From assembly GCA_900556405.1 (NCBI GenBank), contig USPB01000027.1, positions 1 to 13,995 on the forward strand: a stretch of DNA of 13,995 bases, given 5' to 3'. The notes under the pieces are model-generated. The model did no database searches, had not been told where the DNA came from, and saw nothing but the letters and a program-made list of their open reading frames with translations. Both the position numbers and the translations under genes were made by a program. Each line of letters opens with the position of its first letter. Positions within the stretch are counted from its first letter, which is position 1. This document shows positions 1 through 7,203 of the stretch, one piece after another. The stretch comes from an uncultured Actinomyces sp. GTDB lineage: Bacteria > Actinomycetota > Actinomycetes > Actinomycetales > Actinomycetaceae.

Positions 1-505
1 CGGGGTTGGAGATGAGCACGCGCGTGTTCGTGTCCAGGGGCAGGCCGTAGTGGTGGCCGTTGTACAGGGTCGTACCCAGCAGGCCCGGATACACCTTGGC
101 CGCGAGCGCGTCGTAGTTCGGCATGTTTCCGTCGAGCTGCTTGAGGACGCCCAGCTTGGCGAACTGAGCGTTCCAACCGAGGTCGGTACGGATCAGGTCG
201 GGCAGCTCTCCGGCCGCGGCGCCGGTCGTGAGCTTCTGCTTGAGGCCGTCGTAGGGCATGTCGACGTACTTGATGGTGATTCCGGGGTTTGCCTTCTCGA
301 AGGCGGGGATGATTTCCTTCTCCAGCGCGTCCTTCTGGGCGCTGTTGGAGCCCGCGCCGTACGTGCCCCACAGGGTCAGTTCGACGGTCGAGGAGCCGGA
401 TCCGGAGGACGATGACTGGTCGGCAGTGTTACCGCCACAGGCTGCGAGCATCGAGGCCGCAGCGAAAAGGGTGACACCGACGGTGAGGAGACGCTTCTGC
501 TTCAT
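1..505 (-). CDS. Sugar-type ABC transporter substrate-binding lipoprotein (N-terminal part)
   Basis: The gene runs off the left edge, so only the first 168 codons are present. It begins at ATG 505, with a purine-rich GAGAAAG about 11 nt upstream. Residues 1-22 form a lipoprotein signal peptide (KQKR, hydrophobic stretch) ending in lipobox LAAC, with Cys23 as the predicted lipidated residue. A Ser/Gly-rich linker (about 30-39) follows. The mature start has the pattern of the family 1 extracellular solute-binding fold: a beta strand with LTLWG, then an AFEKANPGI segment and the GLKQKL, ELPDLI and YGLPL stretches seen in sugar-binding members. It would sit on the outside of the membrane and deliver a sugar or oligosaccharide to an ABC permease whose genes probably lie beyond the left edge. 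It is divergent from a ROK regulator, which suggests ligand-responsive control. The ligand cannot be read from the sequence. Confidence 0.9.
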   Translation of the reverse strand, partial: MKQKRLLTVGVTLFAAASMLAACGGNTADQSSSSGSGSSTVELTLWGTYGAGSNSAQKDALEKEIIPAFEKANPGITIKYVDMPYDGLKQKLTTGAAAGELPDLIRTDLGWNAQFAKLGVLKQLDGNMPNYDALAAKVYPGLLGTTLYNGHHYGLPLDTNTRVLISNP

Positions 506-556
506 TGCACTGTGATCTTTCTCGTGATCGCGACCACCTTTGGCCGCTTGGAAGTA

Positions 557-585
557 ATTTCATCACGCAAAATTAGTCTTGTCAA
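557..585 (-). promoter_or_regulatory. Predicted sigma70-type promoter of the substrate-binding protein gene
   Basis: On the minus strand there is a perfect -35 TTGACA (585-580), a 17-nt spacer and a -10 TGAAAT (562-557; four of six consensus bases), placed about 50 nt before the ATG at 505. The surrounding DNA is clearly AT-richer than the flanking genes. The -35 box overlaps an imperfect dyad, which would suit repression by the adjacent ROK protein. Confidence 0.55.
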
Positions 586-618
586 TACGCTAGGCAAATT
601 TGAGATTCACGTGTAATC
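579..618. promoter_or_regulatory. Candidate operator dyads between the divergent ROK and binding-protein genes
   Basis: Two imperfect inverted repeats lie between the divergent starts. The first is TTGTC-N9-GGCAA (579-597), which covers the minus-strand -35 box. The second, at 604-618, is built round the palindrome CACGTG (608-613) with GATT to its left and AATC to its right, one base short of perfect symmetry. ROK repressors bind dyads near their own promoters, so either could be the operator. Which one is bound is inference. Confidence 0.35.
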
Positions 619-643
619 TTTTTTTCACCAGAAAGGAATGGTC

Positions 644-1774
644 ATGACCTGGCAGCCCAAAGACGAGCTCGCTTCTGCGGTCGCGCTCGAAGTCCTCATC
701 CACGGCCCGCTCGGCCGCGCTGAACTGGCCCGACGCCTCGGCCTGGCCCCCGCGACGCTCACGCGCATCTCGACGGAGCTCATCGCCTCGGGCCTCCTCG
801 CCGAGGTCCCCGAAGCGACCCAGCGCACCTCCGGTCGTCCGACCATCCCCCTCGACGTCGTCCCCTCCTCGCACTACTTCCTGGGCATCAAGCTGACGGA
901 CAGTGCACTCGACGCCACCGTCATCGACCTGAAGGCGACCCCGCGCGACTCCTACCGAGTCCCCCTCGACTCCCTCACCCCCGTCCGCGTCGTCCGGGCG
1001 ATCGCGGACCTGGCCCACCGCGCCCGCTCGGCCTACCGCATCGACGCGATCGGCATCGCTGTCGGCGGCATCGTGAACGCCGACGGCGCCGTCGAGTCGG
1101 CCCCCTTCCTCAAGTGGCACGACGTCCCGCTCGCTTCCCTCGTGTCCGAGGCGACCCGCCTGCCCGCCTTCGTCGCGAACGACCTGTCCGCCTACACGCA
1201 GATTCAGCACTGGTTCGGGTCGGGCACCGGGCATTCCAACTTCGCGGTCATCACGGTCGGCGTGGGCGTAGGCTACGGGTGCGTCGCGAACGGGGCGCGC
1301 CTGGAGAACGAGGACTCGGGCATCGGCCTCGTCGGGCACTGGCCGCTCGATCCCCTGGGGCCCATCTGCTCCCAGGGGCACCGAGGTTGCGCCGAAGCCA
1401 TGCTCACGACCCCCGCGATCTGCCGGGACGCGTCGGCCGCACTCGGCCGGCCCCTCGAATGGAGTGACGTCATCACCCTCGCTTCTGAGAAGCACCCCGC
1501 GGTGGAGGCAATTCTGGCGGCGTCAGGGCGTGCCCTCGGCAGGCTCATCGGCCTGGTGGCGTCGTTGACGGCACCTGAGCTCGTGATCATCGGAGGCGAG
1601 GGCGTCGCTCTCGCCTCCCTGAGCGGCGACGCCGTCCGGGAGGGCATCGGCGAAGTGCGCGACCCGCGAGCCTCCTCGATTCACGTCACCCTCTCCGACG
1701 GCTCCAACGAGGCCTGGTCTCGTGGTGCCGGCGTCATTGCGTTGCAGGGCTACATCGCGGCCCGAGCCGCGTAG
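644..1774 (+). CDS. ROK-family transcriptional regulator (winged helix plus ROK domain)
   Basis: The protein is 376 aa from ATG 644. GAAAGGA at 631-637 lies 6 nt before this ATG, whereas the in-frame ATG at 638 sits directly against the Shine-Dalgarno sequence, so 644 is preferred. Residues about 8-60 form a winged helix-turn-helix (AELARRLGLAPATLTRI). The ROK sugar-kinase-like fold follows, with AVGGIV, a VANDLSA segment carrying the usual Asp, VGVGVGYGC, and the zinc-knuckle region ICSQGHRGCAE. The ATP-binding DxGxT signature of true ROK kinases is not seen (the segment reads GIKLTDS), so this is a regulator and not a glucokinase. The zinc motif CxCGxxGC has Gln in place of the second Cys. 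It is divergent from a sugar-binding protein and probably represses that transporter until a sugar or sugar phosphate binds. The inducer is unknown. Confidence 0.88.
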   Translation: MTWQPKDELASAVALEVLIHGPLGRAELARRLGLAPATLTRISTELIASGLLAEVPEATQRTSGRPTIPLDVVPSSHYFLGIKLTDSALDATVIDLKATPRDSYRVPLDSLTPVRVVRAIADLAHRARSAYRIDAIGIAVGGIVNADGAVESAPFLKWHDVPLASLVSEATRLPAFVANDLSAYTQIQHWFGSGTGHSNFAVITVGVGVGYGCVANGARLENEDSGIGLVGHWPLDPLGPICSQGHRGCAEAMLTTPAICRDASAALGRPLEWSDVITLASEKHPAVEAILAASGRALGRLIGLVASLTAPELVIIGGEGVALASLSGDAVREGIGEVRDPRASSIHVTLSDGSNEAWSRGAGVIALQGYIAARAA

Positions 1775-1920
1775 CCGGCCCCCTTGCGGCGTTGGTGTTG
1801 CTGCAGCGGCAGGTCTGACGCGTCGGCTGGCTGCGTCGGCGGGCCCGCCAGGTCGCCCACGGTCTGCCACCTGCGGCCTTCCGTCTGCTGCCCTGGCCGA
1901 CCGCTGCCCGCCGTCTGCCG

Positions 1921-1980
1921 CCTGTCGCCTGCCGCCATGGCCGACCGCCGCCTGTCGCCTGCCACCATGGCCGACCGCCA
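1921..1980. repeat. 30-bp tandem repeat, two units, with a degenerate upstream copy
   Basis: Units 1921-1950 and 1951-1980 both begin CCTGTCGCCTGCC and contain CATGGCCGACCGCC. They differ at two positions. The preceding 1860-1920 has scrambled copies of the same words (CTGGCCGACCGC, CCGTCTGCCG), so the array decays leftwards. Several shadow open frames here owe their repeated peptides to this array. Confidence 0.75.
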
Positions 1981-2108
1981 TCTGCCGCACCAGCCGAGCG
2001 CCGGACCAGCCCACCCGCAACCACACGCACGCTGCCACCGATTCGGCTCATCGACGCGACTATCGGCATCGGTCCGGCGCCCCTGAGCGACATGCCCCCA
2101 CAATTCCG

Positions 2109-2208
2109 CATGCAATTCCCTGAGGGCTCACACTCGCGATGACCCACAAACCGCAGAACTTCAACGATCTGAGTTCAGATTTTGAAATACATTCAGGGGA
2201 ATTGCATG
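2109..2208. repeat. About 100-bp nested inverted-repeat element
   Basis: The outer arms are CATGCAATTCCCTGA (2109-2123) and TCAGGGGAATTGCATG (2193-2208), complementary except for one extra base. Inside lies a second hairpin, 2160-2186: TTCAACGATCTGA against TCAGATTTTGAA, again with a single bulge. The internal sequence is relatively AT-rich. It could be a small palindromic interspersed element, a structured RNA or a protein-binding site. No target-site duplication is obvious. Confidence 0.5.
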
Positions 2209-2440
2209 TGACCTTTCTCCCCGGCTGATGAGCGACCACCGCAAGGACTGCGGGCGCACATAGACACGTTCACGATGAGAGCTTGCAGCGGTTCTTCCGC
2301 GAGAAACTCGCCCAGCGCACCAACAAGCAGCGTTTTTCACCCGTTGTGGGCTTGCAGGGCGAACTGTTTCGGGCACCACGGCAGGAGCGGGAGATACGGG
2401 GCGAACTTTATCGCGCACAGGATGCGATGACGGACCAACT

Positions 2441-2604
2441 TTGAAACCGCCAACACCTTTGCACGCCACGCTGCGCGCCCCATTGAAACCGCCAACACCT
2501 TTGCAGGTTGGAATTCGCCCGAAAATGGCCTTTCATCGCCCGCAATGGTGATTGCGGTTTCATTCCACTGCAAGGAAGCGCCAGCAAAGGTGCTGTCGGT
2601 TTCA
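2441..2604. repeat. Repeat family with a 21-23-bp core: two direct copies and one inverted copy
   Basis: An identical 23-mer occurs at 2441-2463 and 2483-2505 (start-to-start 42 bp). An inverted copy at 2584-2604 matches at 19 of 21 bases. A shorter inverted piece containing TGCGGTTTCA lies at 2553-2562. Read on the minus strand the core can encode AKVLAVS. The direct copy at 2483-2503 and the inverted copy could pair as a long stem. The pattern suits an interspersed extragenic palindromic family. Confidence 0.65.
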
Positions 2605-2693
2605 TCGCGGAGCGCAAACACACCAGCGATGGCGCCAAGTGCGCCGCCGAGACACGGTGGACTACGAAAGAAAGATCGCCCATGTGCGGCGAT

Positions 2694-2769
2694 GGGGCCT
2701 GGCCGGGCTTCGAGAGGGGCCTGGCAGCGGTGCCCGTGGGCGGTGGCGGGGCCTGGCCGGGGTTCGAGA
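2694..2769. repeat. 22-bp direct repeat pair (GC-rich)
   Basis: Copies at 2694-2715 and 2748-2769 share GGGGCCTGGCCGGG and TTCGAGA and differ at one base. A partial copy (GGGGCCTGGCAG) begins at 2716. The function is unknown. Confidence 0.65.
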
Positions 2770-2820
2770 CGACGCGCCGAGCGAAGCTCGCAGCGCGGAC
2801 GGCGAGCGGGCGGGCCGCCG

Positions 2821-2917
2821 CCCACGGGCGCACCAAGCAGCCCGGCCCCACAGCAGGATCAGACGGCGCCCGGAACACCAGCCCGACCCACGGGCACACC
2901 AAGCAGCCCGACCCACG
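2821..2917. repeat. About 30-bp direct repeat pair
   Basis: CCCACGGGC followed by a second part with CACCAAGCAGCCCG occurs at 2821-2850 and again at 2887-2917, with few differences. Part of it (CCCACGGGCAC) recurs at about 2912-2922. It is one of the low-complexity families that fill this intergenic region. Confidence 0.6.
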
Positions 2918-2952
2918 GGCACCAGCCCACAGACACGCACCAGACAAGCACA

Positions 2953-3015
2953 CCAGAAGCAACAGAAAGCGGGCCAGAAGCAACAGAAAACACACCAGAA
3001 GCAACAGAAAGCGGG
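2953..3015. repeat. Three tandem 21-bp repeats beside the terminator
   Basis: Units 2953-2973, 2974-2994 and 2995-3015 all begin CCAGAAGCAACAGAAA. Units 1 and 3 are identical and unit 2 differs in its last bases. On the minus strand they give T-rich blocks (TTTCTGTTGCTTCTGG) immediately after the terminator hairpin at 3011-3040, and the last unit overlaps its arm. They may provide the U-rich tract of the terminator, repeated three times. Confidence 0.8.
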
Positions 3016-3040
3016 CCGGAACCCCTCGGTTCCGGCCCGC
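3011..3040 (-). terminator. Strong intrinsic terminator of the L,D-transpeptidase gene
   Basis: Perfect 13-bp arms (GCGGGCCGGAACC, 3011-3023, and its complement, 3028-3040) enclose a 4-nt loop. The hairpin lies about 68 nt past the stop codon of the minus-strand gene. On that strand it is followed by TTTCTGTTGCTTCTG, a T-rich run. Confidence 0.85.
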
Positions 3041-3107
3041 CCTCAATGCTCAGTGATTATCGACGCTACGCGACAGGTGATCACCGGTGCGCCACAGCAG
3101 TGCGCTG

Positions 3108-4550
3108 TCAGTAGTGCACGACCACCGTGTCGCCCATGTCGGTCCAGTCGTAGATGAACTTCGCGGAGTCGACGGGCATGTTCACGCAGCCGTGGGAGCC
3201 GCCGTAGCCGCTCCAGCCGAAGGAGGAACGCCAGGGGGCGCCGTGCATGGCGTAGGAGCCGGTGAAATAGGTGACCCACGGGACGCCTTCGGTCTCATAC
3301 TTGGAGCCGTCGGCGTTTTCACCGCGCATCGTTTGCACGTCGTACTTGAGGTAGACGTGGAAGGTGCCGGTGACGGTCGGGGTGTCGGGTGCGCCGGGGA
3401 CCATGTAGAAGGGGCCACCGGCGACCTTGCCGCCGATGTAGGCGGTGACGGTGGCGTCGGACAGGTTGATGTCGACCCACTTTTCGCCTTCGGCGGCCTG
3501 GTAGACCAGGTTTTCGGTGCCTTCGGCGACCTGCTTGGTCTCGGAGCCGGGCTCGACGTCGTCGTAGTGGAACAGGCCTTCGTAGGGGGTGCCGTCGGTC
3601 ATGGCGGCGACGACGTCCTTGGTGATCTGCTCGGTGTTGTTGGTCTTGAGGCCCTTCTTGCCTTCGCGTGCGACGGTCAGGACGTTGCCTTGGGAGTCGA
3701 CGTTGTCGACGCGGTTTTCGGGCTTGACGTCGGTCTTGGCGGCCAGGGCGTTGACCCAGTCGGCGACCTTGACGGTGCTGATGGACGGGTCGTCCAGGCT
3801 GCCGTCATCCTTGGTGAGGAATTCGATCCACTTGACCTTGTCGGAGCGCTCGGCGGAGAAGGTGTCGATGCCGTCGGAGATTTCAATGTTCGTCTCGAGG
3901 AGCGCGTTGGCCTTCTCGGCAACGGCCTCGGCGTTCTCGGTGGTGATGGTGGGTTCCATCTGGCGCACGCTCACGTCCTGGGTGACGGAGGTGAGGGTGG
4001 TGCCCGCCTGCTTGACGGCGGAGGCGACGTCCTCGGTGGATACGCCGTTGCCGTTCTGCGCGGGGGTGACGGTGAAGGATTCGCCGTCCTCGGCAACAAC
4101 AACCGCAGCGTCCTTCATTTCCGAGGTGAGGGTCGAGTTCGCGGTCGCGGCGAGTTTCTTAATGGACTCCTCGCTGACGGTGACGACGGGCTCGACGTTA
4201 CGCTCGGAGAAGAGGGCGCTGACGAACGCGGGAAGGGACGTGGACCCCTTCATGGCGGCGTCGGCGGTCTCGTCGGCCTCGACCGTGATACCTGCTTCGT
4301 TGAGCGAGGCCTCGGTGGTCTTGCCTTCGACGGTGAGCGTGACGGTCGCGGCGTCGGCGCGCTCGTTGACGGCGGCGATCACCTGGTCGCGAGTCATGCC
4401 CGCGACGGGTGTGCCAGCGACGGTCGTGCCCGGCAGGGCACGCCCGGAGTAGTTGGCCGCATACACGATGCCGGCACAGACGACGAGGAGGACGAGGGCG
4501 CTCACGACGCCGATCGCCCATCTAGCTTTCAGGGATAGTTTTTTAAGCAT
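3108..4550 (-). CDS. Membrane-anchored L,D-transpeptidase (YkuD domain)
   Basis: The protein is 480 aa. It starts at ATG 4550 with AGGA 4 nt upstream. Residues about 12-32 form one membrane helix after a positive LKKLSLKAR start, so the bulk is extracytoplasmic. Residues about 35-330 contain VanW-type peptidoglycan-binding (PG_binding_4-like) segments (GTTVAGTPVAGMTRDQV near the start). The C-terminal YkuD catalytic domain (about 340-480) carries His436 in MHGAPW and the active-site motif SHGCVN with Cys455. This class makes 3-3 crosslinks in peptidoglycan, or attaches proteins to it, by attacking the L,D bond of tetrapeptide stems through the cysteine. The gene stands alone: it ends at a strong terminator and is divergent from menE. 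Physiological acceptors are not visible from the sequence. Confidence 0.93.
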   Translation of the reverse strand: MLKKLSLKARWAIGVVSALVLLVVCAGIVYAANYSGRALPGTTVAGTPVAGMTRDQVIAAVNERADAATVTLTVEGKTTEASLNEAGITVEADETADAAMKGSTSLPAFVSALFSERNVEPVVTVSEESIKKLAATANSTLTSEMKDAAVVVAEDGESFTVTPAQNGNGVSTEDVASAVKQAGTTLTSVTQDVSVRQMEPTITTENAEAVAEKANALLETNIEISDGIDTFSAERSDKVKWIEFLTKDDGSLDDPSISTVKVADWVNALAAKTDVKPENRVDNVDSQGNVLTVAREGKKGLKTNNTEQITKDVVAAMTDGTPYEGLFHYDDVEPGSETKQVAEGTENLVYQAAEGEKWVDINLSDATVTAYIGGKVAGGPFYMVPGAPDTPTVTGTFHVYLKYDVQTMRGENADGSKYETEGVPWVTYFTGSYAMHGAPWRSSFGWSGYGGSHGCVNMPVDSAKFIYDWTDMGDTVVVHY

Positions 4551-4584
4551 CGTTTCCTATCGTATAACCTCATGCATGCCCGCG

Positions 4585-4595
4585 CGGAAATTCCG
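4585..4595. promoter_or_regulatory. Short palindrome in the transpeptidase/menE divergent region
   Basis: CGGAA-A-TTCCG is a perfect 11-bp palindrome about 35 nt upstream of the transpeptidase start; CATGCATG (4571-4578) lies next to it. The 206-bp region 4551-4756 is AT-richer than the genes and must hold both promoters, but I could not assign convincing -35/-10 pairs. Confidence 0.3.
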
Positions 4596-4756
4596 TTGAA
4601 TTTTCAGCTGCGTTATCTGCCACAAGGAATTGGGCGCATTTTAGCCATTTCGACCGACAAACGTGATTATTGCCGCGAGGGCCCTCACCACCTGCGAGAA
4701 CGCAAGAGCTTATCCTGGTTGTATATGCGTTCGCCGTCGACTTTGGGAGGCTCATC

Positions 4757-6079
<1,323 letters not shown>

Positions 6080-6109
6080 CCCGCTGCCCGGACCCGCGCC
6101 CGCTCCAAC

Positions 6110-6115
6110 TACACT
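6110..6115 (+). promoter_or_regulatory. Candidate -10 box for leaderless menA transcript
   Basis: TACACT fits TANNNT and ends 7 nt before the menA ATG, the spacing expected when transcription starts at the A of the ATG. No well-placed Shine-Dalgarno is present (GGTGGG is too close). menA may also be read from the menE transcript. Confidence 0.45.
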
Positions 6116-6122
6116 GGTGGGC

Positions 6123-7016
6123 ATGGCTTCCGTTTCTGACTGGATTGAAGGCGCACGCCTGCGCACCCTCCCTGCCGCCGCCGCACCCGTGATCGTGGGT
6201 TCTGCGGCCGCGCACTACCTGGGAGGTTTCAGCGCGGTGCGCGCTGCCCTGGCGCTGCTGGTGGCGCTGGCTCTGCAGGTGGGGGTCAATTACGCGAACG
6301 ACTATTCGGATGGTATTCGCGGCACGGACGACAACCGCAAGGGGCCCGCGCGCCTGACGGGCGGCGGCCTCGCCAAGCCGAAGACGGTGCTGGCGGCCGC
6401 GCTCGGTTCGTTCGCGGTGGCCGGCGTGGCGGGCCTCGCCCTGGTTGCCGTATCGGGTACCTGGTGGCTGATCGCTGCGGGCGCCGCGGCGGTTGTGGCC
6501 GCGTGGTTCTACACGGGCGGTAAGCACCCGTATGCGTACTTGGGTATCGGCCTGTCCGAGCTGATGGTCTTCGTGTTCTTCGGTCTCCTCGCGTGCGTGG
6601 GCACGGCGTGGACGCAGGTACAGTCGGCTCCGTGGTGGCTGTGGATGAGCGCGTCGGCGCTGGGTCTGCTCTCGGTGGCACTGCTGATGGCCAATAACAT
6701 CCGAGATATTCCGACGGACCGCGAGTCGGGCAAGATGACAGCCGCCGTGCGCCTGGGCGATCACCCGTCGCGTTGGGTGTTTGCGGCGTGCGCGTGGCTT
6801 CCTGTCGCGATGATCATCGTGCTGGGCGTCGCGGTGGGACTGCATCCCCTCGCGACAGGCGCGCTGGGCGTGGGGGCGGGAGCGTGGGCTGCCGGAGTGA
6901 GCCTCCCGGTCCTCACCGGCGCCTCGGGCCGCGAGCTCATCACGGTGCTGCGCAACACGGGGTTCTTCACCCTGGCGTGGGCGCTGTTGGCTGCACTCGC
7001 GTTGCTCCTGTCCTAG
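6123..7016 (+). CDS. menA: 1,4-Dihydroxy-2-naphthoate polyprenyltransferase
   Basis: The protein is 297 aa, a UbiA-family integral membrane prenyltransferase. The first Asp-rich motif is NDYSD (59-63) followed by GIRGTD. The second is NNIRDIPTDRESGK (191-204) with Asp195 and Asp199. These coordinate Mg and the polyprenyl diphosphate. About eight or nine hydrophobic segments are visible. It transfers the isoprenoid tail to DHNA, giving demethylmenaquinone. The KGPARLTGGGL segment (73-83) is also typical of MenA. ATG 6123 is used because residue 1 onward matches the usual MenA start (WIEGARLRTLPAA). The last codons, LALLLS-stop, recur out of place at 10066-10086. Confidence 0.93.
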   Translation: MASVSDWIEGARLRTLPAAAAPVIVGSAAAHYLGGFSAVRAALALLVALALQVGVNYANDYSDGIRGTDDNRKGPARLTGGGLAKPKTVLAAALGSFAVAGVAGLALVAVSGTWWLIAAGAAAVVAAWFYTGGKHPYAYLGIGLSELMVFVFFGLLACVGTAWTQVQSAPWWLWMSASALGLLSVALLMANNIRDIPTDRESGKMTAAVRLGDHPSRWVFAACAWLPVAMIIVLGVAVGLHPLATGALGVGAGAWAAGVSLPVLTGASGRELITVLRNTGFFTLAWALLAALALLLS

Positions 7017-7030
7017 GAACGAGGCCGGGG
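6996..7030. repeat. 35-bp direct repeat, left copy (menA 3' end)
   Basis: This stretch covers the last codons of menA, the TAG stop (7014-7016) and 14 nt beyond. It matches 10066-10100 at 31 of 35 positions. Two of the four differences are synonymous changes within the coding part and two lie after the stop. It marks the left boundary of the accessory cassette. Confidence 0.85.
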
Positions 7031-7125
7031 TCACTCCGTTCACAAGCTCTCCCCGAGTAGCGAAAAACGACCATCTGTCATATAGGATGACCTACAACAC
7101 TACTCACCGTTTAGCAGAGGCCACG

Positions 7126-7203
7126 ATGAGCAACGATTCCTACACGCCGGGCGAGCACGCCCCGATGGGCGAGGTCGCCCTGGGTTCGGTGATGAAGCCG
7201 TGA
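7126..7203 (+). CDS. Small 25-aa ORF opening the cassette operon
   Basis: The ORF runs from ATG 7126 to TGA 7203. AGAGG lies 5 nt upstream, a good ribosome-binding site, and the TGA overlaps the GTG start of the hydrolase gene (GTGA, 7200-7203). The peptide starts MSNDSYTPGEH and ends ALGSVMKP, with no signal peptide or membrane segment. The other junctions of the operon have the same 4-bp overlap, which argues that this frame is translated. It may be a leader that couples ribosomes onto the weakly signalled GTG, or the remnant of a longer partner gene. Upstream, GTCAT-N5-ATGAC (7077-7091) is a small dyad that could be an operator. I do not recognise the peptide. Confidence 0.5.
   Translation: MSNDSYTPGEHAPMGEVALGSVMKP

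Larger units (their letters stand above)
1775..3107. other. Long repeat-rich intergenic region without a convincing gene
   Basis: This 1.33-kb stretch between the ROK gene and the transpeptidase gene has open frames in all directions. None has a credible start with a ribosome-binding site, a recognisable domain, or the codon pattern of the neighbouring genes. It holds several separate repeat families: a 30-bp tandem pair, a nested inverted repeat, a 21-23-bp direct/inverted family, GC-rich direct repeats and a triple 21-bp repeat. The stretch 2109-2620 is less GC-rich than its surroundings. I see no tRNA, rRNA or transposase. Confidence 0.7.

Noticed and set aside
638..643. ATG 638 as ROK start
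   Set aside because: It abuts GAAAGGA with no spacer; ATG 644 has correct spacing.
2757..2771. tRNA T-loop-like GGTTCGAGAC
   Set aside because: Flanking bases do not form a T stem, no acceptor or anticodon arm fits, and the motif is part of a direct repeat.
2953..3015. CRISPR-like array
   Set aside because: Contiguous 21-bp tandem units without spacers and no cas genes.
2508..3157. Several overlapping 160-210-aa frames on both strands
   Set aside because: Their peptides only reflect the nucleotide repeats; no start signals or domains.
3087..4538. 483-aa plus-strand open frame opposite the transpeptidase gene
   Set aside because: It is the GC-driven shadow of a gene with a clear YkuD active site; its translation is Gly/Val/Asp-rich without motifs.
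4670..4756. N-terminal extension of MenE
   Set aside because: The strong GGGAGG before ATG 4757 and the family-like start favour the shorter protein.
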